64,000 bases of DNA from Numida meleagris (lineage: Eukaryota > Chordata > Aves > Galliformes > Numididae), in assembly GCF_002078875.1 (NCBI RefSeq), contig NC_034412.1:28837303-28901302 (forward strand). Reading direction: 5' to 3'. Both the position numbers and the translations under genes were made by a program. This document shows positions 47,166-59,300 of the stretch, in pieces. A model generated the notes under the pieces. That model worked only from the letters and a program-made list of their open reading frames with translations. It did not search any database and had not been told where the DNA came from. The number at the start of each line of letters is the position of its first letter. The stretch's first letter is position 1.

Positions 47166-50100
47166 TAAAAAAAAGTTAACTGTAAGTCAACTGCGTGGTT
47201 ACATGACTATGTTTGTTTCTATTTATTTTTAATAAACCTGGACGTTAACTAATTTGGCATTCTCAGAAGCCATAGCAGCTCAAGCTCCTCATGAGTTGTC
47301 ATTCTGCTGACATTTGGTCATTGCTGCAATTTCTGGAGGGGGAAAAAAAACATACCACCAAAATCCTCCTGCATGGCCTCTTTTGAGGTTACAAAGTGTT
47401 TTGAGAAACAGAAGAAAAGGTTTGGGGCCTCTTTCAGACTGTCCATAAACAAAACTGGAGTTCAAGCCTGTTTAATTGATGGGAATGAAGTTGCCTGTTA
47501 GCATTATTCACAAGCAGCACAGTCTGATAGCAGGGAGCATTCAGAGCATACATTTTTGTGTGTACATAAATGTAAGTGGTTTCCTTCATATTCTAGAAAA
47601 TGGAACAGCAATTTTGGCTATTATTTTGTGAATAAATTTGCAGGGAAGATGAATACAAACCAATTACAAGTATGCCATTCTTAAGCTGTTTCTTGTTTGA
47701 AGGCTTTGCCTGCTCTATAACTGTTCTCAGACTAATGAGTTACACAAATTGTCTTTGTACAAATTAAACTGCTAAACTGATTTCCTGATTATTGTCCTTT
47801 CATGTTTTCATAAAGCTTTTAGATTAACTAATTCATAGATGAACATAATTTTACAAGCATTGTGGATGCATCCTCGTAAACAGTTGTTAATCATCATAAT
47901 GATTGTATATCATCATAATGTATGACCTCAGTCATGTCAATTTTCCTGAAAATATGTTCTTAAATTAATCAATAATTAATGCTACTTTGCACTGTGTTTT
48001 AAGGAATTACTCTTTTTACTTGCTTTTTGCTTGTATAAGGGAAATAAAATACTTGACTTAGGGACTTCCCATTGAACCTTCCACCCAACCTCTGACTCTT
48101 GGAAACAGATGGTAAAAAGTTAAAGATATTGTCTGTCATTCATTAGCTGTGTGGGAAATGGGATTTGAAACAAAATGCTTTTCCTATATCAGTGTCAATA
48201 CCTATGGAATATGCTATACAGTACATTGGACTGCAAGTTTTTGGGATAAAACACCTCTGCAGGGCTGTTTGTGCATTTTTCTCAAATCGTGAGTGAGTTC
48301 AGCGTTCAACTCCAGTTAGATCATCAGGCTGCAAACTGATTCTTCATCTCTGGCATCATACCTGCAAACATCAGATGGTTCTGGATTTAAAAGAAATATG
48401 TGTATAAAATATTGAAAACTTGCATATATGGATGTGTGTGCAAGTCTCCGTATTGCCTTTTGGTTTTGGTCGGTAGGCTCTTGCTGACTGTATGACCTTG
48501 AGAAATCCTCTTAAGATATCTCCCCTCAATGTCTTAAATTTTTAATAGAGATACTGATACCTACGTGCCTTGCATTATGTATAAATTGCCTCTCTGTTTG
48601 CAAAGTATTTTAAGGCTTCTGCATGAACGAGTTTAATTGGAACAACTAACATCTCTATTATCCTGATTTAAATCCTCTGGATTTCAGATAAAGCTGAAAT
48701 ATAATGAAATAATACAGAAATGAAAGCATAGAGAACATTCACGTGTGAAACCAGAGTGTAAGACTCATGCTGTGTTGCCATATTTGTGTAAGCTTAAAAG
48801 TCACAAATGTATCTTGCATGTGTGCCCTTTGCTTACAGCATCAATGCAGATGTTTTTCTGGGAATTTTTTTCAAACCTACAAAGGGTTTTCAGTCTGTTC
48901 ATGGGAAAAACTTGATTCCAAGAAACTCCTAATTAGTTTGGAAAAAAAAAGATTTCTGTGAAATCTCTCCTAATGATATATCTTGATTTGAATTGAAAAT
49001 GAATACATGGAATTTTAGTCCCTTCATTCTACAGAAGTTAAGCTATTTAAATGGTTGTAACTAGAGTGAAAATTGTTTGCTTCTCAAAACTGCATTCTTG
49101 ATCACTATGCTAAGATGTCCCCTACAGTTAAATGCAACTCTAGATTAGGTAGAATGGGAGTAGCTTGTTTCTGAAAACTTTGAGGAAAGCATTTGCTGTT
49201 TGCAGAAAAATTCAGTTTTTCAAGTGTGTTTTATATGTTGACAATTCATAAGTTTCCAGATAAATAAAAGTTTATTGAGATGTATCTTATTTTGATATAA
49301 CATCCAGATATCTCATTATCATAAACTATTTAGTTGTTAATATTCTCAGTCTATTCAGTAAAGCAAGCTCCTCTAAAAAGAGCACTAACATACAGTACTA
49401 CTGGATGAATGCTGGTGAGGGCTACAAACCAAGTTTTGCTTGCTTTTGTTATTGTCTTAGTGTCTACTGCACTTCTGAAACTAGACCTTGTTTTTAAGTG
49501 CTTGAAAAATCCTCTCGGAAACTAACTTATGTCTATTCTTTTAGAAAACTTTTTTTTTAAGAATAGAGAATGTACTGAGCCTAATCCAGGGGGCCTTTGC
49601 CAGACTAGACCCTACATGTGTGCTACAGTGGCACACGTTGCGTAATACTTGCTCAGGTTCACTAATAAAGATTCAGTACTCATGAATCTTAATTCTAAAG
49701 AGTATTTTTATCTTTACAGCTTTGTAAAATTACTCATGAGATTTGGGAGTGTGCTTCAAGCTGCAGTGGATCTGAATCATGAATTGAAATGACAAAGATT
49801 TGCTCTTACTTGCTCTCCTACATTGTTTCGCATGCTTATTATAATGGAATAATTCCCATTATATTTCATGCATTATCTTCTTATAATAGTGAGGGAAAGT
49901 GAATGTACTGAGGAAACCTCTCCAGAAAGCTGCAAGTCTTTTTAGTTTTATTATTCTCACTTATCTTTGCAACTGAAGATAGCAGTCTCCTTTGGAGGAG
50001 GCAAAGGGTTTGGAGGAGTGAAGGGGAGTGAAAGTGAAATAAGTAATTAAAGAAACCCTGGAACTCATAAACAACGTGTTTTTTCCCTTTCTATTACATT

Positions 50101-51407
50101 TTTTCCTGTAGCACATGCAATTTCAGAAGCTGTGAGTGGAAACGTGAGGTATGCATTCTTTCTTCCTATTATTTCTGTTTCATAGTTCTCTTCCTTAGCA
50201 CAGTTCTTTTTTTTGACGTTTTGGCAATATGAATACTGACTTCACCACAGACTGCTATTTCATCTTAGACATAGCTGTACTGTATTTCTGCAATGTAAAC
50301 TTTATTAGTTATTGTTCGTACAAATTCATTGTTCGTGTCAGGATATGCTTGTACCTAGGTCTCTGGACTATACATAATTACTGTTTTATATAATGTAACT
50401 TTCACCTGCATCATTTCATTGCTGGGGATGGAACTCTCATTATCTGTTCTGCCATAGATTAGCCAGGGCTGAAACTTTATTGAAGCAGTTAAGAGACTCA
50501 CTCTTCCTTCCATTTAGGAAGGGAAAAGATTTGGTATTCTGTCCATAAATGGAAATAAATCTTTAATAAAGTTGAGAGAGAGGGCGTATGTGCAGTGCTA
50601 GGGGTAACGGGTGTGTGGAAGTGATGATGACACACAGACTTCTAGGGTAACATCCCCTTAGACTTTCTCAGAATCCATGTCTTTGGGGGGATTTTTTTCT
50701 TGGCATGTCTTGAGTTAGGATTCTGGATACCCAAGGTTATTCAGGATTCACTCCTTTTATGTCTGCGCTGTGCCTTCCTTGTGCTTTACTAAGCATCTGC
50801 CACTAGTTGCTGTGAAGAGCCGGCTGCAGGGCTAGGTGGACCTTCACCTGGCTTTTAGTTAGGTAGACTTAGGAGATCATTTGAAATGTCTTGAAGCTCT
50901 GCACTTTTAAAAAATGTAAGCTAGTTTTTTGGCTGTTTGCATGGAGACATCAGAGCCTAAACCCAGAAGGTTTCTGGGGTTGAAAATTCTCAATATTTTG
51001 CAAGAATAATGTTTTTCAAATAACTCAAGCCTTACCATGAAAAGGCTACAGAAAATGCATTAAGAACATAGAAAGGAAAGCTTTTGATTAATTAAAGTGC
51101 TTTCTGAGTTGGCAGATAATTTTTCCCTGGGGACCTCTACAATATGCATAAAATGCTAGTGTACACAGACTTAAATCTTACAACAAATCAGCGAGTTTTC
51201 TTTTGACACTCAGTGCAGCACAAAATAGATCTCTGAAGGAGTCAGCTTGCTGCCAAAATAATTTTCCAACACTTTCTTCTCTTCTAATTTTGTTGGCTCA
51301 CTAGCTTATGAGCATAATTTGTTCAATGTTTTTGTGCTATGAAAAAGAATAAAAGATTGGAAGCATTGTGATAAGGGCTCTCAGGATTCAAGAACAATTT
51401 TCAGTAT
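47166..51407. other. AT-rich gap without recognised genes
   Basis: No confident gene or repeat. ORFs stay under 70 codons. A 37-bp segment bounded by good splice-site consensus (50112-50148) is noted in the findings. Ends at the LTR target duplication TTGGT. Confidence 0.5.
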
Positions 51408-51412
51408 TTGGT

Positions 51413-51928
51413 TGTCATGGTTTTATGATTTTTGGTTATTGGTATTCCACATCATAACATCATGTAGTGTATGTACCTGGTTCTCAGAAGAGAAGGACTA
51501 CTACATTCCCCAGGTACTTTGCTCCTCTGTTACCATTTCTGGACAGAGGGAAAAGATAAAAACCTGCAGATCACAAAACATCGTTCCTTCTCTTTCCACC
51601 CGTCTATCGTCCTGGCAGCACCTCGCTCTCCAGCCGTCTTATTGTCGGTAGTAGAGTAAGGCCTACCTTGATTTTTGGACATTCTCTCTCGCTGTATTGG
51701 ATTTATCAGCTTAAATTGTAATTATACTGTATTATAGTGTGTTATTTTGCATTCCGATATCTTATTTAGTAAATTAGTTTGTTTCTCCTCAGATTGTTGC
51801 TGCTTTTTTTGCTCTCAGGCCCATCTCCCTACCCTTTCTTCCCTTTTTTCCTTTCCCGGGGCGTGGGTCCGTGGGTCCCTTGTCCCATTCGTCACGGAAC
51901 CGGGCCGAACGCCCGTAAACCGTTGAGA
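51413..51928 (+). mobile_element. ERVL-like solo LTR with 5-bp target duplication TTGGT
   Basis: A 516-bp element starting TGTCATGG, flanked by TTGGT at 51408-51412 and 51929-51933. Its 3' end reads TGAGA where the sister copy at 1-33 has TGACA, so the original inverted end TGTCA...TGACA has lost one base to mutation. The inner part has a long C/T-rich stretch (51781-51866) and a GC-rich end shared with 1-33. The 5-bp duplication and the TGTCA start fit avian class III (ERVL-type) LTRs. The open frame at 51412-51651 lies inside the LTR and is not a gene. No viral coding sequence flanks it, so it is a solo LTR. Confidence 0.87.
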
Positions 51929-51933
51929 TTGGT

Positions 51934-54261
51934 GTAGGTTGGAAATGTTCTCTCTGGCTGAAAACGCATCTGCCTCCTCTGATGACTGTGATAAAAGCTT
52001 TCTACTGACGCATTACCCTCAGGAGTAACAAGGGAATCTGCTTGGGACCTGCATTTGTTGCTTAAGTCCCAGCACTGCAGTTTACGGATTTATCATGTGC
52101 TCTATGTGAGAAATGCCTCTAAACTGCTCTTCACATAAAGCAGGCTGAGCTGAATTGGGCCTCTAATCAAACAAAGCAGAGGTTTATCCACCACATCAGC
52201 TGTAGATAACCTATAAAAGATAAGGCATAAAGAAATATAGATAAAGAACTGAAAAAGTGAAAATGAGGTCTCTATCTCTCTTGCCCTAATGGCTGTTCTC
52301 TGGCAGAGCTTCAGGTCAGGTTTCTTTATGTTTCTTATGTTGTACAACATCTATGAAACAAAACTCTTATAACCCTGTAACCTCCTCTACTCTAAAAAGA
52401 TCAGTATCTTGAAAACAGTATGAACTTTTTTGTTGCAGGTCTTGAGCATGCCATTAAGAATTAATTTCTTGCTGTTCTTATTTCTTCTGAAGATAAGTGG
52501 GCAACAATTCAGATTCAGTAGATCCAATCTTATAAATTCAGACAATTTATTAAGAACAAGCTATTCAAGTGTGCCTTGGTTTATAAAAAAAATAGGCAGA
52601 ATCAGAAGCATAGTCATATACATTGTACTGTGTTGGGTTGTCAACTAAGTTTAATTCACTGGAACAGTTAAAGAGGAACCTTTTGTACCAAACAATCATA
52701 AAATGTTCTCCTATAAGTACCGTATTGTGAAAGGCAGAAAATTATTTTCATTACAGTCACTCAACAAGGGTGATACCTTAAAGCAGGGTGAATCAATGAC
52801 CACTATTACAACATTCTTCACATTCAAATCCTACTTCTTTGCTTTTCTGGATATTTGTTTGGGAGAACAATTCTGGTTTAAGAAATGAATGCCACATGCT
52901 TCATATTGCTTTGGTCTTTTTTTTCCCCCTCTGCTATTTACAGTTATTTTGAAAATAAATTTTCACCAAGGCGTTATTAGGCACAAATTCACTTCAGTAA
53001 AAATCATATCTCTTATGCTCCAGGCAGGACAGAGATATTCACAAAGTATGATTATATGCTGTCAGAAGAGATAAAAGCTTTATAACCATCTTAAAAACAG
53101 GATAAGACCTTCAAGTGCAGTATTCATGAAAGTCTAAATGAAGTAAAAGCAGAGTGTTTGGGCTGAGCTGCTAGTTTCTGTGATAATGAAGGATTAGTAA
53201 ATAGTTTTGAACATATCTGAAAGCTGACAGAATTTTTATCCTTCTAGTCTGTGGTCATTAGGTTTACAATAATGTAAACCCAGTTTTGGTTCTCACCAGG
53301 ACCTTAGAAATGCTTGTGTCTGCAGACTTAGATACTTGTGTGGGATGAGAGGTCACTGGCTCTTTTTGCAGATACCAGAGCAGTCTGAAAGCTCGTACTT
53401 CTCCATGCATACTGAGCTATATCCTCTTGCCTCTGTGTCATCCTGTTCCTCAGAGCAAAAAAGAGAAAGCATAGCATGTCCCCTGCAGTGTAACAATTCC
53501 GTTCTGCTGAATGATGATAAGAGGAAATGGTCTTTACTGTTTTAAGGACCTACAGCTGCAATAAGCCTTCATGAAAGCAATAAGAAAAACCATTGTCTCA
53601 ATCTGACTTTAAGCAAAATAGTTTATTTTAATGTTGCACACTGAATACGTGATTGTAATGAGAAATTCTATTTATCTAAAGATATGTGTATATGGGTAAT
53701 CAGCTTTCCTACCATATTTTTGAGTATCTGAATTTAGAAATGATAACAATTTCTTTTTTATTTACTTGCTGCCAGCAGATAAAATAGCAAAGAGAGGGTG
53801 TTAAGATTGCATAAACTAGAGCACGTAAGCTCACAAGGCAATAGATGGAAGTTACTATGGAAACTTCAAAGTATTTGTTACTGTTAATATTCCATGCTTA
53901 TTCTTACATTAACCAATGTGCAATGAAACAATTGTTTGAGATATTAGGTAACAAATCTAGAAATGTCTTCAAAACTGGAAAGTTACTGAGTACCAAGAAC
54001 AGCAATAAGTAATTACAATAAATAAAACATCAGCATCACTGTTGTTATAGACCGTTGGCCAAAAAATTTACTCCAGATCTGTGATCAGTCATTTATTATT
54101 TTGGTTAAAAAGACTGGATAACGTGAGCTTAGCACAGATGAAAATATCAACGAAGATGGAGATTGAATGTCAAGAGAGGGTTGACAGCAAGTTTTCTTTT
54201 GTGTGGTTATAATTGTAAGGATATGAAATGCTTGATGAAAGACAAGCATTGTTTTTAAGAA
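51934..54261. other. AT-rich gap without recognised genes
   Basis: No repeat or gene recognised. Small chance ORFs (under 85 codons) occur on both strands. Confidence 0.5.
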
Positions 54262-55320
54262 ATCATAGAATCATACAATGGCTTGGGTTGGAAGGGACCT
54301 CAAAGATCATCTTGTTCCAGCCCCCGCATTGGGCAAGGTTGCCAGCCAGTTAATTAGACTGGCCAGGAACTCATCCAGCCTGGCCTTGAATGTCTTCTGG
54401 GACAGGGCCTCCACAACCTCTTTGGGAAGCCTTTTCCAGTGCCTCACCACCTTCTGAGTGAAGAATTTCTTTCTAATACCTAACCTAAACCTCCTGTATT
54501 TCAGTTTAAATCCATTCTCCCTTCTCCTATCACTATCTACGTGCAAAAAAGTCTTACCCTCTACTGCTTGTAAGCTCCTTTCAAGCACTGGGAAGCCGGC
54601 ACGAGGTCTTCCCGGAGTCTTCTCTTCTCCAAGCTAAACAATGCCAACTCCCTCAACCTTTCATCACAGGAGAGGTACTGCACCCCTCTGATCATAGTTG
54701 TGGCCCTCCTCTGGACCTACTCCAACACGCCACACCCTTCTTGTGCTGGGGGTCCCAGACCTAGATACAGCACTCCAGATGGGGCCTCACAAGGGTAGAG
54801 TAGAGGGGGACAATCACCTTCCTCACCATACTGGCCTCTCCTCTTCATGCAGACTGGGATACCATTGGCCTTCCAGGATGCAAGGGCACACTGCTGGCTC
54901 ATGTCCAGCTTTTCATCCAGCAGTATCCCCAAGTCAGTTTCAGCAGGCCTACTCTCAAGGAGATCATCTCCCAGTCTCCATTCATATCTAGGATTGTCCT
55001 AACCCAAGTGCAAAACCTTGTGCTTGGCCTTATTGAACCTCAATAGGTTCTCATGGACCCACTTTTCAAGCCTGTCTAGGGCCCTTTGGATGGTTTCCCT
55101 TCCTTCTGTTGTATTGACTGCACCATTCAGCTTAGTGTTATCAGTGAACTTACTGAGGGCACACTCAGTCCCACAGTCTTTGTTGATAAAGATGTTCAAG
55201 AGCCCCAGTCCCAAGATGGATGCCTGGGGGACATCTCTCAAGATCAGTCTCCACCTGGGTGTAGAGCCATTGACAACAACCCTCTGGCTATAAAGTAGGC
55301 TACCTGAAAACACAATTTGG
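54262..55320 (-). mobile_element. CR1: 5'-truncated, frameshifted CR1 LINE
   Basis: The 3' end at 54262 shows ATCATAGAATCATACAATGG, the complement of the octamer tail. Going upstream on the minus strand, ORF2 pieces lie in several frames: 55313-54999 (RT region with RVVVNGSTPRW and RFNKAKHKVLHLG), 54932-54717 ([14 protein letters not shown]) and 54588-54307 (DSDRRRENGFKLKYRRFRLG, PKEVVEALS). The RT motif C reads FTDN instead of FADD, so catalysis is lost even without the frameshifts. Truncation is just upstream of the QRVVVNG motif, about 55300-55320. It is more decayed than the copy at 19614. Confidence 0.92.
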
Positions 55321-55984
55321 GGCTAGAAAGGCAGGTTATCTAATACAGCCCTCCTCCCATTATGCTAGATGGTGAAAGCCAGTGCACTAAGCTCAGTGCT
55401 GAGATTTTAGCAGGCACGGAGAGTCACAGGCAGCCAAGAGTAGCAAATGGCCTGGTGTGCTGCTGGAAGAGCACACCAAACAATTGCATTGTTTCCCAGA
55501 GAATAAAAGTTACAATTGTTGCAGTCTTGCTCCTTAAAGAACAGCTTCTTTGTCTGTCCTCTGTGTCTGTTTTTCTATCAGTTCAGCTAAACAGGAGCAT
55601 TTACTGTTTTGAGTCTTTTTATGGTATTCTACTGAGTGGTACCACTCCTTGTGAAGTAGTACTATGCTGAGGTGAGAGTGTTGGGTGACTGAAAGCTGAC
55701 TTGGATCCTTTGGCTTTTCTGAATTGGGATTAGTAAAATTTTAAACCATAGATGAAACTTGAGATACTTCTCTTCAGCTGCTATTTTTTTCGGGGTCTCT
55801 TGAGCGTGGATTGCTTTTTGTTTCTTAAATCACTTGCTAATGGCCATCATGGTCTCCTTTGAGTGAGGCAGGGGTGCTGGAGCACTGACTCTTGAGCAGT
55901 ACCTTTGCTGAAAATTGTGTTGTTTAGATAGAATCCTCAAACTGATCATCACGGGAAATGAGTGCAAGTTGCCATCTTTTTTCA
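55321..55984. other. Short gap between two CR1 copies
   Basis: No recognised gene. One 102-codon frame (55362-55670, +) has no identifiable domain and is likely chance. Confidence 0.45.
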
Positions 55985-56393
55985 GAAGACAAGATGTGTG
56001 AGGAGCAGCTAAGGTCCCTTGATTTGTTCAGCCCAGAGCAGAGGAGCTGACGAGAGGCCTCATGGCGGACTTCAGCTCCTCACAGGGAGTGGAATGGCCA
56101 TGCTGATCTCTGCTCTCTGGTGATAGTGACAGGAGCCGAGGGAATGGAATGGTATGGAGCTGCGACAGGATGGTGTCAGGTTGGGTGTTCGGAAAAGGTT
56201 CTGCACCAGAGTGTAGTCAGGCACTGGGGCAGGCTGCCCAGGGTACCAAGCTGCCAGAGCTCAATGAGCATTTGGATACTGCTCTCAAATGCGGGGTTTG
56301 AATATTGGGTGGTAGTGTGTGGAGCCAGGAGTTGGACTCAATGATTCCTGTGGCTCCCTTCCAACTCTAGGCATGTTATTATTCTATTCTATC
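55985..56393 (+). mobile_element. CR1: Old CR1 LINE 3' fragment
   Basis: Plus-strand CR1 text, heavily diverged: TTGTTCAGCCCAGAGCAGAGG, then GACAGGAGCCGAGGGAATGG, CACTGGGGCAGGCTGCCCAG, GTTGGACTCAATGATTCCTG and TTCCAACTCTAGGCATG, ending in two ATTCT-type repeats (TATTCTATTCTAT, 56380-56392). These match the CR1 ORF2 C-terminus and 3' untranslated region. No open frame remains. It lies in opposite orientation to the CR1 at 54262. Confidence 0.85.
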
Positions 56394-59300
56394 TACTCCA
56401 TACAGTCAGCATAACGTGAATGCTTCAGAAAAAGCAAAGGAGAAATTCTTGCTAGGAACTATACTTGAGAAATTTAGGTTCAAAATTTACTTCTTAAACC
56501 TAGTTCTGGTTTTATCTTCTTTTATCATTTTTTAATAAAAGCTTTGTTAATAACTGCATTGTGAAAGTCTGCTTCTGTCTGACCACATTTGCCAGCTGAG
56601 CTATTCAGTGGATGCCTTGGTATGTAGAAGGAGGTGTGTTCCCCTTCTGCTTTGCCAGGCTGTGCAGTTGGTACACAGGGAGAGCTGCTGGATCAGGGGG
56701 TGAGCCAGACATCTAAATCGGCTTTTGCTTACCACTCTGTAAAGCAAATTCAGCAAAGCATAGGTGAGGGCACTGGTTAAAAAATGTAATTCAGATTTTG
56801 GTGCATGTATTAGAAGGTGCTTGGTGGGAAGGCGTAATAGGCTGTGGAGGGGAACTCTGACAGCAAGTGGTTGGCTTCTTGCACTTAAGAAGAAGTGGAG
56901 AATAGCTGTCAGGAAAGCATGAGTTTAAAGAAGAAATAAAAAATGAGCAGAACAAACAGTACTTGTAAAGAATCTCTGGTATAAAAACCAACATGAAGCC
57001 ATCAACAGAAACAGCAAAGAAGCTGCAGATAGCCTTAGTGACCAGATTAAGTGATGTACATTTTGTCAGGTGTGTGTTTTGCATTCATCTACCCCCTGGG
57101 AAACACTGCACAAATGAATGTGCACATTCATATGATGGCAAATATCTTTAAGCATACAGAAATTTAATGTTGTTTTTTTTTTCCAGGGAAATCTGAAAAT
57201 GAAAATGGAGCAACAAGTATTTTATATTATTTAATTAAATTATTTATGTATCTACTTTAGAATCTGACATTTTGTAATTGATTTTAATTACTGTCTCTTT
57301 CTGCTATTAATCAGATTTCGAATCTCTTACCCACTGAAAGTATTTCATATTAGTCTCTTTCTTTAATTAGCTACATTTCACCAACATATTTAAGAAATAT
57401 GACGTGCAATTATAGAGCTTACAGAAGGACTGCTGTGAGAAAATGATAAAGCTTTCTGTAGTGGGAGAATAGATATTATAGCCCCAAATCCTAGTAAGAG
57501 CAAAGACACAAAGTGTTGATGATATCCCATAATGACTGCTACAAAATGAGGTGTATATATGTGTAAAAAAAATAAATAAATAACAACTTGCAAACAAAAT
57601 AAACAAAGAACCTGAGAAGATTAGAAATGAATTAGGTAATTTTCTTCTGTCTAACTGCATGAAATTTGTTTGAAGGACTCCTCCCTTGAGAACTGTTTGC
57701 TCTTAAGTTACTTTTGTGTTATTCTTTGTAGATTCATATTTGACTGTGATCCATGGTCATGGCAGTTGGATCACCTTTATTCTTTCCTTAACAAGAAGAA
57801 ATTCTCATTCTTCTTTTGCCATGAACTGGTAATACGTTTCCAAACAGTTTTAAGGGAAGGGGAAAACTGAGTAACATTTGGGCAGAGACATTTATGTTGG
57901 CTATATTGTCAGCAGGGCCAAGCGCAAAAACTTGAAGAAGTAATGATTGTGTAGCTTTGCCTGCATGTTTAAAAGAACAGTAATGGAGTCATTCCTTGAC
58001 TGTACAACTTTGAAGTTTGCATGTGTTTCAAAGAGTCAGTTAGTTAGCCAAGAAACTGTTTGGGATAGTTTAAAAAGTCACAGTAATATTAATGCCAAAT
58101 TTGGAGGAGCACAAAACATTGTTGTCATCAACAATTACCATGTATTTAAATAATCAAAACATTAAAATAATCCAAGGTGGAACAACTTGATGCTACTACA
58201 GTACTATGTAGTATATACATAGTATATACATAGTATATAGTACTATAGTACTACAGTACTATGGTAGCAAATGGATAATACTATTTTATTCCTTCTGGAC
58301 TACATCTTGAATATTTTTGCTTAATCTGGTTTGTTGTGTTTTTTTTTTTCTCTTTTACATATAATATATTTTGATATTTAGTGTTTGTAAAACGATTATG
58401 ACTATACAATGTACTGTTCAGAAGAACAAAGAGGTCTCCAGTGGGATTGATTCTGCTGAACAGAAACGGCACGTGTTATTTTGCATTACAATAGGATCAG
58501 CACAGCACCTCCTCCATTATGTCCCTACATAATGCTACTGCAATTTCTATCAGCATTGTTACTGGAGTTCTTCTAGGGATGCGATTAGTAGTTATGGAGG
58601 CTATTAAAATAACTACTGATTCTGTTGATTATTTTAAAAAGATTTAAACCTGAATGCAGTATTTATAATTGCAGATTTTTTTAAATCTGGTGTCTCCTGT
58701 TTCTATTGTTACGAAAGTGTATTTTATTTTCCTCCTTATTTCTTCAGTTGTGAGGCTATGCAGAAAAGAAAAAAAGCACTAAAGAGAAACATATTCTTTA
58801 AGATGCTAGACTGTTTTGTCAGAACCAACATGCTAATACAAATCTCCCTCCTTCTCTTCAGAGCTTTCCTCCCTTCTCTGTCAATGACAGCAAAATTGCT
58901 CATTTGGATACCACAGCCTTTTGAGCTACAGCCTCCTTTGCTTTACTTTAAATTCTTCCCTTTTCTTTCTTCTTAATGTTATACACTCCTCTGATTCATC
59001 CTCCACCCATTTCGTTAGAAAGATTTTAAAGCTTAATTTTTCTGCGGAAAAACCAGCTCTGCATCTATCTGTTGCTCTGCCTTCAGCATCAGCTCTGATG
59101 TGCACCAGCACAGACTTGTCCCTTTTCCATCTCAGTTAGGTCTCATGTGGTTTATGATATAACACTGGGTTATACCCTCAGTCTAGTTGAAAATGTGAGC
59201 CTCTCCATTTGAGATTCATTGCTTCATGCTCACCTTCAGAAGGAACATTTGAAAGAAGCTCTGCTTTGCACCTCCGCTAAATAGCACTACACAACGGTGA

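Noticed and set aside
51412..51651. 79-codon frame as a gene
   Set aside because: It lies within the solo LTR 51413-51928 and matches no retroviral protein.
1..51928. The same LTR family at 1-33 and 51413-51928 as the two ends of one provirus
   Set aside because: The second LTR has its own flanking TTGGT duplication, which marks a solo LTR. The 51 kb between holds unrelated AT-rich DNA and other elements, far more than a provirus.
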